Source of the DNA: Pimelobacter simplex | GTDB lineage: Bacteria; Actinomycetota; Actinomycetes; Propionibacteriales; Nocardioidaceae | Length of the DNA stretch: 42,536 bases | Assembly (NCBI GenBank): GCA_016803235.1 | Contig: JADCLI010000049.1 | Coordinates: 1 to 42,536 of the forward strand | Reading direction: 5' to 3' | Shown: positions 7,758 to 15,470 of the stretch, one piece after another | How positions within the stretch are numbered: the stretch's first letter is position 1 | Layout of the letters: every line of letters begins with the position of its first letter | Position numbers and translations under genes: made by a program | Notes under the pieces: model-generated | What the model was told of the DNA's origin: nothing | The model's input: only the letters and a program-made list of their open reading frames with translations | Databases searched by the model: none

Positions 7758-8837
7758 ATGACCACGATCCTGATGGTGGGCACCCGCAAGGGGCTCTGGG
7801 TGGGCCGGTCCGAGGACCGGGTCGAGTGGGACTTCACCGGGCCCCACCACGACATGGAGGAGGTCTACTCCTGCCTCGTCGACACCCGCGGTGACGCGCC
7901 CCGGTTGTTCGCGGGCGCGTCGTCGAGCTGGCTGGGCCCCCAGCTGCGCTGGTCGGACGACCTCGGGGCGACCTGGCAGGAGACGCCCAACGGCGCGATC
8001 CGCTTCCCGGAGGGCGCCGGGGCCACCGTCGAGCGGATCTGGCAGGTCGTCCCCGGGGTCGGCGACGGCGTCCTGCACGCCGGCACCGAGCCCGGCGCGG
8101 TCTTCACCTCCCGCGACGGCGGGGCGACCTTCGCGCTCGAGGAGGGGCTCTGGAACCACCCGCACCGCACCGAGTGGGGCGCGGGTTTCGGCGGCCAGGC
8201 CTTCCACACCGTGCTCCCGCACCCCACCGACCCGGACTCGATGACGGTCGCGATCTCCACCGGCGGGGTCTACCGCACCACCGACGGCGGCGCGTCGTGG
8301 GAGCCGCGCAACAAGGGCATCCGGGCCGACTTCCTGCCCGAGGACCAGCGCTACCCGGAGTTCGGGCAGTGCGTCCACAAGGTCACCCGCCACCCCTCGC
8401 GCCCCGAGCGGCTCTACGCCCAGAACCACGGCGGCGTCTACCGCTCCGACGACGAGGGCGGCTCGTGGACCTCGATCGGCGACGACCTCCCGAGCGACTT
8501 CGGGTTCCCGATCGTCGTCCACCCGCACCGGCCCGACACGATCTGGGTGTTCCCGCTCGGTGGCGGCGACCGCCGCTACCCGCCCGACGCGGCGCCGCGC
8601 GTGTGGCGCTCCGACGACGCCGGGGAGTCCTGGACGGCGTACGGCGAGGGGTTGCCCGAGGCCTTCTACGTCGGTGTCATGCGCGATGCCCTGTGCGCCG
8701 ACTCCCACGACCCCGCCGGCCTCTACTTCGGCGCCCGCAACGGCTCGGTCTGGGCCTCGGCCGACGACGGCGAGTCCTGGCGCCAGGTCGCCGCCGACCT
8801 GCCCGACGTCATGTCGGTGAAGGTCGGAGTTGCCTAG
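7758..8837 (+). CDS. BNR/sialidase-like propeller protein with Asp-box repeats
   Basis: The protein has 359 residues. The ATG at 7758 follows the strong ribosome-binding site GAGGAGGAAC. At least five Asp-box motifs are visible: SRDGGATF, TTDGGASW, SDDEGGSW, SDDAGESW and SADDGESW, each marking one blade of a six-bladed propeller of the sialidase/VPS10 superfamily. There is no signal peptide, so it is probably cytoplasmic. The Arg triad and other sialidase residues cannot be assigned, and many proteins of this type are annotated only as glycosyl-hydrolase-like. The next gene starts ten bases later and has its own promoter motif overlapping this stop codon. The fold is secure; enzymatic activity is not claimed. 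Confidence 0.82.
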   Translation: MTTILMVGTRKGLWVGRSEDRVEWDFTGPHHDMEEVYSCLVDTRGDAPRLFAGASSSWLGPQLRWSDDLGATWQETPNGAIRFPEGAGATVERIWQVVPGVGDGVLHAGTEPGAVFTSRDGGATFALEEGLWNHPHRTEWGAGFGGQAFHTVLPHPTDPDSMTVAISTGGVYRTTDGGASWEPRNKGIRADFLPEDQRYPEFGQCVHKVTRHPSRPERLYAQNHGGVYRSDDEGGSWTSIGDDLPSDFGFPIVVHPHRPDTIWVFPLGGGDRRYPPDAAPRVWRSDDAGESWTAYGEGLPEAFYVGVMRDALCADSHDPAGLYFGARNGSVWASADDGESWRQVAADLPDVMSVKVGVA

Positions 8838-8840
8838 GAT
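8835..8840 (+). promoter_or_regulatory. -10 hexamer TAGGAT, leaderless promoter overlapping a stop codon
   Basis: TAGGAT fits TANNNT and ends seven bases before the GTG at 8847. Its TAG is also the stop codon of the upstream gene, so one triplet serves as translational stop and promoter core. Confidence 0.5.
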
Positions 8841-8846
8841 CCGGCC

Positions 8847-9296
8847 GTGCCCGCCTTCTCCCAGACCCACGAGACGACCATCGCCGCTCCGCCCGCGACC
8901 GTCCTCGCGCTGATCGACGACTTCCGGCAATGGGTGACGTGGTCCCCGTGGGAGGGACTCGACCCCGACCTGAGCCGGACCTACGACGGCGCCGGGGTCG
9001 GTGCGACCTACGCCTGGTCGGGCAACAAGCAGGCGGGCGAGGGCCGCATGACCCTCACCTCCGTCACGCCGTCGCAGGTGGTCGTGGACCTGGAGTTCCT
9101 CAAGCCGTTCAAGGCGCAGAACGTCGTCACCTTCGACCTCACGCCCGTCGGCGACGGCACGCGCGTGGCCTGGACGATGAGCGGGCGACGCAACCTGCTG
9201 TTCGCCGTGATGGGCGCGCTGTTCTTCGACAAGGCGATCGCCAAGGACTTCCAGAAGGGGTTGGCCTCGCTGAAGGCGGCGGCGGAGCAGGGCTGA
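8847..9296 (+). CDS. SRPBCC (START-like) family protein
   Basis: The 149-residue product begins THETTIAAPPATVLALIDDFRQW, the typical first strand and helices of the SRPBCC/polyketide-cyclase fold. It then has the usual WSPWEGLDPDL segment and alternating strands, and ends with a long amphipathic helix (FFDKAIAKDFQKGLASLKA) that closes the ligand cavity. Members bind hydrophobic ligands or act as transport/cyclase-like proteins; the ligand here is unknown. The GTG start at 8847 has no SD sequence, but a TAGGAT -10 box sits at the leaderless distance. It is followed after 69 bases by ilvD, which has its own promoter. Confidence 0.85.
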   Translation: MPAFSQTHETTIAAPPATVLALIDDFRQWVTWSPWEGLDPDLSRTYDGAGVGATYAWSGNKQAGEGRMTLTSVTPSQVVVDLEFLKPFKAQNVVTFDLTPVGDGTRVAWTMSGRRNLLFAVMGALFFDKAIAKDFQKGLASLKAAAEQG

Positions 9297-9353
9297 CCCC
9301 GCCGACGGAGGACCGGGCCTGAGATCCCCTCCGGGTGGCCTCCCCCACAGGCG

Positions 9354-9359
9354 TAGCCT
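9354..9359 (+). promoter_or_regulatory. -10 hexamer TAGCCT, leaderless promoter of ilvD
   Basis: TAGCCT fits TANNNT and ends seven bases before the ATG at 9366; there is no SD sequence. No leader peptide or terminator-like hairpin was seen in the 69-base gap, so unlike ilvB this gene shows no attenuator. Confidence 0.5.
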
Positions 9360-9365
9360 TGCTCC

Positions 9366-11213
9366 ATGCCCACCCTTCGTTCCGCGACGTCCACCTCGGG
9401 CCGCAACATGGCCGGCGCGCGTGCCCTCTGGCGCGCCACCGGCATGACCGACTCGGACTTCGGCAAGCCGATCATCGCCATCGCGAACTCGTTCACCGAG
9501 TTCGTCCCCGGTCACGTCCACCTGCGTGACCTCGGCAAGATCGTCGCGGAGTCGGTGGTGGCGGCCGGTGGCGTCGCGAAGGAGTTCAACACCATCGCGG
9601 TCGACGACGGCATCGCGATGGGCCATGGTGGCATGCTCTACTCGCTGCCGAGTCGCGAGCTGATCGCCGACGCGGTCGAGTACATGGTCAACGCCCACTG
9701 CGCCGACGCGATCGTCTGCATCTCCAACTGCGACAAGATCACCCCAGGCATGCTGCTGGCGAGCCTGCGCCTCAACATCCCGGTGGTCTTCGTGTCCGGC
9801 GGCCCGATGGAGGCCGGCAAGACCACCGCCATCGAGGGCATCGTCCACAGCAAGCTCGACCTGGTCGACGCGATGGTGGCCTCGGCCAACGAGGCGGTCA
9901 CCGACGAGCAGCTCGACACGATCGAGCGGTCGGCCTGCCCGACCTGCGGCTCCTGCTCGGGCATGTTCACCGCCAACTCGATGAACTGCCTGACCGAGGC
10001 CATCGGCCTCTCGCTGCCGGGCAACGGCTCGACCCTGGCCACCCACGCCAAGCGCCGCGCACTGTTCGAGGAGGCCGGCCGGGTCGTCATGGACCTGTGC
10101 CGCCGCTACTACGACGGGGACGACGAGTCGGTCCTGCCGCGCAACATCGCCAACCGCGAGGCCTTCGAGAACGCCGTCGCCCTCGACGTCGCGATGGGCG
10201 GCTCGACCAACACCGTGCTCCACCTGCTGGCCGCGGCCCGTGAGGCCGAGCTCGACTTCGACGTCCACGACATCGACGCGATCTCGCGCCGGGTGCCGTG
10301 CCTGTCCAAGGTCGCCCCGAACTCCCCGAAGTTCCACATGGAGGACGTCCACCGCGCCGGCGGCATCCCCGCCCTGCTCGGCGAGCTGCGCCGCGGCGGT
10401 GCCCTCAAGGAGGGCGTCCACTCCGTGCACTCGCCCAACCTCGACGAGTGGCTCGACAAGTGGGACATCCGCGGCACGAACCCCTCGCCCGAGGCGCTCG
10501 AGCTCTTCCAGGCCGCGCCCGGCGGCGTCCGTACGACGGAGCCGTTCTCGACCGAGAACCGGTGGGGCACCCTCGACACCGACGCGGCCGAGGGCTGCAT
10601 CCGCGACTTCGACCACGCCTACTCCGCCGACGGCGGACTGGCGATCCTGACCGGCAACATCGCCGTCGACGGCTGCGTCGTGAAGACCGCCGGCGTGCCC
10701 GACGACTGCCTGGTCTTCCACGGCACCGCGATCGTCTTCGAGTCCCAGGACGCCGCGGTGGAGGGCATCCTCGGCAAGAAGGTCGAGGAGGGCCACGTGG
10801 TGGTCATCCGCTACGAGGGCCCCAAGGGCGGCCCCGGCATGCAGGAGATGCTCTACCCGACGGCCTTCCTCAAGGGGCGCGGCCTGGGCCAGAAGTGCGC
10901 GCTGATCACCGACGGCCGGTTCTCCGGCGGCACCAGCGGCCTGTCCATCGGGCACATCTCGCCCGAGGCGGCCGGCGGCGGCCTGATCGCGCTGATCGAG
11001 GACGGCGACCCCATCTCGATCGACATCCCCAACCGGACCATCCACCTCGACGTCGACGACCACACGCTGTTCGAGCGCCGGATCCTGCAGGAGAAGCGCG
11101 ACAAGCCGTACACCCCCGTCGACCGCCAGCGGCCCGTCTCGGCCGCGTTGCGGGCCTACGCCTCGATGGCCACCGCGGCCTCCGACGGCGCGTACCGCCG
11201 CGTCCCCGAGTAG
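9366..11213 (+). CDS. ilvD: Dihydroxy-acid dehydratase
   Basis: The 615-residue enzyme dehydrates 2,3-dihydroxy-isovalerate and -methylvalerate to the 2-keto acids of valine and isoleucine synthesis. Its iron-sulfur ligands are recognisable: CISNCDKITPGM with Cys118 and Cys122, and CPTCGSCSGM with Cys191, Cys194 and Cys197. Other family motifs include DGIAMGH, GGSTN and SDGRFSGGT-like ITDGRFSGGTSG. The length is that of the long enterobacterial-type enzyme rather than the ~560-575-residue form common in many bacteria. The ATG at 9366 is at the leaderless distance from TAGCCT. The gene is separated from ilvBNC by about 6.4 kb; the PNPOx-fold gene follows after three bases and is probably co-transcribed. 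Confidence 0.97.
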   Translation: MPTLRSATSTSGRNMAGARALWRATGMTDSDFGKPIIAIANSFTEFVPGHVHLRDLGKIVAESVVAAGGVAKEFNTIAVDDGIAMGHGGMLYSLPSRELIADAVEYMVNAHCADAIVCISNCDKITPGMLLASLRLNIPVVFVSGGPMEAGKTTAIEGIVHSKLDLVDAMVASANEAVTDEQLDTIERSACPTCGSCSGMFTANSMNCLTEAIGLSLPGNGSTLATHAKRRALFEEAGRVVMDLCRRYYDGDDESVLPRNIANREAFENAVALDVAMGGSTNTVLHLLAAAREAELDFDVHDIDAISRRVPCLSKVAPNSPKFHMEDVHRAGGIPALLGELRRGGALKEGVHSVHSPNLDEWLDKWDIRGTNPSPEALELFQAAPGGVRTTEPFSTENRWGTLDTDAAEGCIRDFDHAYSADGGLAILTGNIAVDGCVVKTAGVPDDCLVFHGTAIVFESQDAAVEGILGKKVEEGHVVVIRYEGPKGGPGMQEMLYPTAFLKGRGLGQKCALITDGRFSGGTSGLSIGHISPEAAGGGLIALIEDGDPISIDIPNRTIHLDVDDHTLFERRILQEKRDKPYTPVDRQRPVSAALRAYASMATAASDGAYRRVPE

Positions 11214-11216
11214 GCC

Positions 11217-12182
11217 ATGGGCAAGGTCCACGCCAGGGTCGACGGCCGGCTCCGGAGGTTCGTCGACGCGCAGCGGATGTTCTTCGTCGCGACCGCGCCG
11301 CTCGCCGGTGACGGTCACGTCAACCTGTCGCCGCGCGGGATCCCCGGGACGTTCGGGATGCTCGACGAGACCACGTTCGCGTGGCTCGACGGCACCGGGA
11401 GCGGCAGCGAGACGATCGCCCACCTGCGCGAGAACGGCCGGATCACGGTCATGTTCTGCGCGTTCGAGGGTGCGCCGAACATCGTGCGCTTCCACGGCCG
11501 CGGCCGGGTCGTCACGATCTACGACGACGAGTACGCCGACCTCGCCGGCCGGTTCACCGACCTGGCGGGCGCCCGTGCGGTGGTCGTCGTCGACATCGAC
11601 CGGATCTCCGACTCCTGCGGCTGGACCGTCCCGCTGATGGAGTACGCCGGCGAGCGGGACCTGCTGGCGCCGTACTTCGAGCGTCGAGGGGTCGACGGCT
11701 CCGCCGACTACCGTCGCCGCAAGAACCGCACCAGCCTCGACGGACTGCCCGCCTTCGACTTCGACCCGCTCGCGGAGTGGTCGACGCTCGAGGGTCTCGG
11801 CCGGATCCGGGAGCGGCTCGCCGCGCAGATCGACGGTTGGGTCGCGCCCTGCTCCTGGGCGCTCGCCCTCGACGGCGAGATCGGCCACGTCAACGCGCCC
11901 GGTGCCCAGCACGGCCTGCCGGCGGTGGTCCTCGCGACCGTGCTCAAGCACGACGGCGCCACGGCGACGATCGAGGTCACCCGCCAGCAGCTGGACGAGG
12001 CGATCACGACCCTCGCCCCGGCCACGGCCTGCACGGAGGTCGAGCACCCCAACCTGGCCGCCTGGCGGGCGCTGCGCGACGCCCACGACGAGCGAGGCGG
12101 CGCGATCACCGCCGTCTTCGTCCGCGACGCCGCCGACGCGGAGACGTCCACGACCGACGCGACGCTGCGCTCGCGCTGGTGA
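11217..12182 (+). CDS. PNPOx-fold (flavin-binding split-barrel) protein with extra C-terminal domain
   Basis: The protein has 321 residues. Residues 1-~170 match the pyridoxamine 5'-phosphate oxidase-like split barrel: FVDAQRMFFVATAPLAGDGHVNLSPRG, then TFAWLDGTGSGSETIAHLRENGRITVMFCAFEGAPNIVRFHG, and VVVVDIDRISDSCGWTVPLMEY. Such proteins bind FMN or F420 and reduce small substrates; the real substrate is unknown. Family members of this type are usually near 180-200 residues. Here a further ~120 residues (from about 190) form a second unit with WALALDGEIGHVNAPGAQHGLPAVVLATVL, which I do not recognise. It starts three bases after ilvD stops, so coupling to ilvD is likely, although a biochemical link is not evident. 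Confidence 0.82.
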   Translation: MGKVHARVDGRLRRFVDAQRMFFVATAPLAGDGHVNLSPRGIPGTFGMLDETTFAWLDGTGSGSETIAHLRENGRITVMFCAFEGAPNIVRFHGRGRVVTIYDDEYADLAGRFTDLAGARAVVVVDIDRISDSCGWTVPLMEYAGERDLLAPYFERRGVDGSADYRRRKNRTSLDGLPAFDFDPLAEWSTLEGLGRIRERLAAQIDGWVAPCSWALALDGEIGHVNAPGAQHGLPAVVLATVLKHDGATATIEVTRQQLDEAITTLAPATACTEVEHPNLAAWRALRDAHDERGGAITAVFVRDAADAETSTTDATLRSRW

Positions 12183-12189
12183 CCGTCCG

Positions 12190-13167
12190 GTGACCGGACA
12201 GCACCGCGCAGCCGCCGTCCTCATCCTGGGGCTGGCGGTGCTGCTCGCGGCGTTCACCGATCCGGGGCACACCGAGCGCGGTGGCACGCCCCGTCCGGAG
12301 CCGGTTGCCGCTGCGCGGACCCCCGCCGCACCGGCGCCCGGCCCGGACCCCGTCACGGACCCGCCGTCGTCCCTGCCGACCGGCACGCCACGCTGGCAGG
12401 CCGAGCGGGTGCTCCCGGAGCGCGGCACGCTCGTCGCCTACTACGGCACGCCCGGCACCGGTGCCCTCGGCGTGCTCGGGGAGACCTCGCCGGCGAAGGC
12501 GTTCCGCCGGCTGCAGCGCGCCGCCGCACCCTTCGAACGGCCCGGCCGTCCGGTCCGCCCCGTCTTCGAGCTGATCGTCAGCGTCGCCGACGCCCATCCC
12601 GGCAAGGACCGCGACTTCCACCACCACGTCCGGCGGTCCGCCGTGCGGGAGTACGTCGACGCGGCCCGCGAGCTCGGCGCCCTCCTCGTCCTCGACCTCC
12701 AGACCGGCCGCTCCGACTTCCTCGAGGTGGCCCAGCGGTGGGAGTGGGCCCTGGCGGAGCCCCACGTCGGCCTGGCGATCGACCCGGAGTGGCGGGTCCG
12801 CCGCGGGCAGCGCCCCGGCCGGGTGATCGGCAGGGTCGGTGCCGGCGAGGTCAACCGCACCAGCGCCTGGCTCTCGCGGCTCGTGGTCGAGCGCGACCTG
12901 CCGGAGAAGCTGTTCGTCGTCCACCAGTTCCGCACCTCGATGGTGCGCCACATCGGCCGGGTCAGGGCCCGCGACGGCCTCCAGCTGGTCCAGCACGTCG
13001 ACGGCTTCGGCAACCGAGGACAGAAGCTCGCCACCTACCGCACCGTCGCGCGCCCCGACATCTTCGCGATGGGCTTCAAGCTGTTCTACGACGAGGACGT
13101 CGACCTGATGGGCGCGAAGGCCGTCCACCGGATCCGTCCTCGCGTCCGCTTCGTGTCCTACCAGTGA
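12190..13167 (+). CDS. Exported protein of unknown function, possible TIM-barrel fold
   Basis: The product has 325 residues. GTG at 12190 puts a hydrophobic segment (AAVLILGLAVLLAAFT) right at the N-terminus, either an uncleaved membrane anchor or a signal peptide. A Pro/Ala-rich linker follows (~25-70). The globular part begins GTLVAYYGTPGTGALGVLG and has alternating strands and helices with conserved-looking acidic stretches (VFELIVSVADAHPGKD, LGALLVLDLQTG, HVGLAIDPEW, LFVVHQF). This resembles a glycoside-hydrolase-like TIM barrel in which DLQTG and DPEW lie at strand ends. No catalytic assignment is made. It begins eight bases after the PNPOx-like gene and overlaps the possible GTG at 13164 of the next gene. 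Confidence 0.72.
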   Translation: MTGQHRAAAVLILGLAVLLAAFTDPGHTERGGTPRPEPVAAARTPAAPAPGPDPVTDPPSSLPTGTPRWQAERVLPERGTLVAYYGTPGTGALGVLGETSPAKAFRRLQRAAAPFERPGRPVRPVFELIVSVADAHPGKDRDFHHHVRRSAVREYVDAARELGALLVLDLQTGRSDFLEVAQRWEWALAEPHVGLAIDPEWRVRRGQRPGRVIGRVGAGEVNRTSAWLSRLVVERDLPEKLFVVHQFRTSMVRHIGRVRARDGLQLVQHVDGFGNRGQKLATYRTVARPDIFAMGFKLFYDEDVDLMGAKAVHRIRPRVRFVSYQ

Positions 13168-13181
13168 GCGGGAGGGTGTCG

Positions 13182-13892
13182 ATGGAGACCAACGAGCACG
13201 GCCAGGGGATCGGCGTACCGGTGCCCGGCTGGGAGCCGCGCCCGTGGCCCGAGCCGGTCCTGCTGGAGGGCCGCTACGTCGCGGTCGAGCCGCTCGGCTC
13301 GGCCCGCTACGCCGAGCTCTTCGCCGCGACCTGCGGCGACACCGATGCCGACCTGTGGACCTACCGGCCGATCCCGAGGCCGCGCACCCTGGCCGAGCTG
13401 TGGATGCACCTCGCCGCGCACGTCGACGACCCCGCGATGGTGACCTTCGCGATCGTCCCGCTGGAGGGCGAGGCGGCGGGTACGGCGGCCGGCATCGCGT
13501 CGTACCTGCGCATCGAGCCCACCCACGGCCAGATCGAGGTCGCCGGCGTCCTCCACGGCCGCGCGCTGCAGCGGACCCGGGCCGCCACCGAGGCGATCCA
13601 CCTGCTGATGCGGCACGCCTTCGACCTCGGGTACCGGCGCTTCGAGTGGAAGTGCGACAGCCTCAACGAGCCGTCACGGCGGGCCGCGCTGCGGCTGGGC
13701 TTCGTCGAGGAGGGTCGCTTCCGCAACCACATGGTCACCCAGGGCCGCAACCGCGACACCGACTGGTTCTCGGTCACCGACGGCGAGTGGCCGGCCGTGC
13801 GTGCGGCCCACGAGCGGTGGTTGGACCCGGCGAACTTCGACGACGCGGGTCGGCAGCTGTCGGCGCTGTCAGCCCTCTCGGCGGGCTCCTGA
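13182..13892 (+). CDS. GNAT-family N-acetyltransferase (RimJ/RimL-like)
   Basis: The protein has 236 residues. ATG at 13182 is preferred over in-frame GTGs at 13164 and 13176 because GGAGG lies six bases before it. The N-terminus LLEGRYVAVEPLGSARYAELFAA, the core TAAGIASYLRIEPTHGQIEVAGVLHG and the C-terminal signature EAIHLLMRHAFDLGYRRFEWKCDSLNEPSRRAALRLGFVEEG are characteristic of ribosomal-protein-type GNAT enzymes, which transfer acetyl from acetyl-CoA to an amine. The Asn-Glu-Pro-Ser segment belongs to the acetyl-CoA/active-site region. The substrate is unknown. After it come ~148 bases without a convincing gene before the VOC gene. Confidence 0.9.
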   Translation: METNEHGQGIGVPVPGWEPRPWPEPVLLEGRYVAVEPLGSARYAELFAATCGDTDADLWTYRPIPRPRTLAELWMHLAAHVDDPAMVTFAIVPLEGEAAGTAAGIASYLRIEPTHGQIEVAGVLHGRALQRTRAATEAIHLLMRHAFDLGYRRFEWKCDSLNEPSRRAALRLGFVEEGRFRNHMVTQGRNRDTDWFSVTDGEWPAVRAAHERWLDPANFDDAGRQLSALSALSAGS

Positions 13893-14040
13893 CGGCCCAG
13901 CACCTGCAGCACCGACCGCGCCCGGGCACGGGCCCCCACGGAGTTGGGGTGGGCGGGGACGGCGAGCGCCAGCCCGTCGAGCGTGGTCACGCCGAGGCCC
14001 TCGACGTACCTGGTCAGCGGGCCGGTGCTTGGGTGGAGGC

Positions 14041-14457
14041 ATGGACCAGCGGATCAGCTACATCACGCTCGCGGTGGACGACCTCGACGCCACGCGTCGC
14101 TTCTACCGCGACGGCCTCGGCTGGGTGCCCGAGCTCGACGTGCCCGGCGAGGTCCTCATGTTCAAGGCGGGCCAGCTGCTCGTGCTGTCGCTGTGGGAGC
14201 GCCGCCACTTCGAGGCCGAGGTGGGCGCGACGATGCGCGGGCCGGGCGTCGCGCCGATCACGATCGCGCACAACATGCCGACGCCCGCGGGCGTCGACGA
14301 GGTGCTGGAGGCGGCGCGGGCGGCCGGCGCGCCCGTGGTGCACGACGCCGTCCAGCGCGACTGGGGCGGCTACTCCGGCTACTTCGCCGACCCCGACGGC
14401 TACCGCTGGGAGGTCGCCTTCAACCCGGGTCCGGTGGGGGAGGTGGTGCTGCCCTGA
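14041..14457 (+). CDS. VOC-family (glyoxalase/bleomycin resistance-like) protein
   Basis: The 138-residue protein begins ISYITLAVDDLDATRRFYRDGLGW, the hallmark first half of a vicinal-oxygen-chelate fold. It ends GYSGYFADPDGYRWEVAFNPG, where Glu in WEVAFN and the early His/Thr position are normally metal ligands. The first-strand ligand position is Thr rather than His (YITLAVDD), so metal binding is uncertain. GGTGGAGG precedes the ATG. It is convergent with the LysR gene, 34 bases apart. The substrate cannot be deduced. Confidence 0.88.
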   Translation: MDQRISYITLAVDDLDATRRFYRDGLGWVPELDVPGEVLMFKAGQLLVLSLWERRHFEAEVGATMRGPGVAPITIAHNMPTPAGVDEVLEAARAAGAPVVHDAVQRDWGGYSGYFADPDGYRWEVAFNPGPVGEVVLP

Positions 14458-14491
14458 CGACCCCGACAGCTCAACAACGGGAGCAGGGGGG

Positions 14492-15364
14492 TCACGCCAC
14501 CAGCTCGCCCACCTGGCGCAGCACGTCGAGCAGGCGGCGTGAGGCCGCTCGCTCGTCGTCGGGCCGGTGCACGGCCACCAGGGTGCGGTGCATCGGCGGC
14601 TCGAAGCCTCGCGAGACCACACCGGGCAGGGGGGCGCGTCGCGGGTCGAGGCTGTGCCACAGGCAGGACGCCACGCCGCTGCTGACAGCGGCCAGCCACG
14701 CATGCCGCTCGTCGGTCTCGACGGCGACGTCGGGCGTGATGCCGCAGCCCTCGAAGAACGCGTCGAGCGTCGCGCGCCGGTCGGAGCCGGCCGTCGGCAG
14801 CACGAGCGGGACGCTCGCGAGGTCGGCGAAGGTCACCCGCTCGGGCAGGTCGAGGCCGGCAGGGGAGTAGAGCCGCACCTCGGCCCGGCCGATGACGACC
14901 TGTGCCAGGTCGGCCGGGACGGTGCTGTCGCACAGGCCGAGGTCCGCGCGCCCCTCGGCGACGAGCGCGGCCACCTCGACCGAGCTGCCGGCGCCGAGCA
15001 GCCGGGCGTGGATCTGCGCGCCGTGCTCGCGCAGCCCCGCGATGATCGGGATCGCGAGTGCCGCCTGCAGCGTCGGCGAAGCGGCGATGACCAGGGGCGC
15101 GGAGCCGACGTCGTCCGCGACGGTGCTGGTCAGGCGGTCGATGCTGCGCAGCACCGCCCGGGCGCGGTGCACGAACGTCTCGCCGGCGGGGGTGAGCGCG
15201 ACGCCACGGCCGTCGCGGACGAACAGCGCCAGGTCCAGCTCGCGCTCCAGCTGGCGCACGGCGCGGCTCAGCGCCGGCTGGGCCACGAACAGGGCTGCCG
15301 CGGCCGCGGTCATGCTGCCGCGCTCGGCCGTCGCGACGACGTACCGCAGCTGCTGGATGTTCAT
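14492..15364 (-). CDS. LysR-family transcriptional regulator
   Basis: The protein has 290 residues. The frame remains open further upstream, but ATG at 15364 gives the standard LysR N-terminus (MNIQQLRYVVATAERGSMTAAAAALFVAQPALSRAVRQLE), preceded by GGAGCGAG. Residues 1-60 are the winged helix-turn-helix. Residues ~90-290 are the periplasmic-binding-like effector domain (PLVIAASPTLQ, GRADLGLCDS, VPLVLPTAGSDRRATLD). The gene is divergent from the SurE-type nucleotidase, 106 bases apart, the usual arrangement for a LysR protein and its target. The effector is unknown. Confidence 0.93.
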   Translation of the reverse strand: MNIQQLRYVVATAERGSMTAAAAALFVAQPALSRAVRQLERELDLALFVRDGRGVALTPAGETFVHRARAVLRSIDRLTSTVADDVGSAPLVIAASPTLQAALAIPIIAGLREHGAQIHARLLGAGSSVEVAALVAEGRADLGLCDSTVPADLAQVVIGRAEVRLYSPAGLDLPERVTFADLASVPLVLPTAGSDRRATLDAFFEGCGITPDVAVETDERHAWLAAVSSGVASCLWHSLDPRRAPLPGVVSRGFEPPMHRTLVAVHRPDDERAASRRLLDVLRQVGELVA

Positions 15365-15425
15365 CTCGCTCCGATCGGGCCATGCCGAACAGGTCTTGGA
15401 CGACGCGCTGCCCGGCCCCTGAATG

Positions 15426-15439
15426 TAGAACGCGTTCCA
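15426..15439. promoter_or_regulatory. KstR-like operator TAGAACGCGTTCCA
   Basis: The 14-mer fits TNNAACNNGTTNNA, the published KstR motif of the TetR-family repressor of sterol catabolism in mycobacteria and rhodococci. Its core GAACGCGTTC is a perfect palindrome. It lies 31 bases before the ATG of the nucleotidase gene, a good position for repression. The regulator itself is not in the window. Confidence 0.5.
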
Positions 15440-15470
15440 CTCGGGTACCACCCTCCACGAGGAGTTCGCG

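Noticed and set aside
7632..12428. Very long minus-strand reading frame of about 1600 codons antisense to the BNR, SRPBCC, ilvD and PNPOx-like genes
   Set aside because: It is an antisense shadow typical of GC-rich DNA; the opposite strand holds well-conserved genes, and its own translation is low-complexity without any domain.
13893..14040. Minus-strand fragment reading MTTLDGLALAVPAHPNSVGA
   Set aside because: It looks somewhat protein-like, but the frame then runs antisense through the GNAT gene with no stop and no domain. It is at most a decayed remnant.
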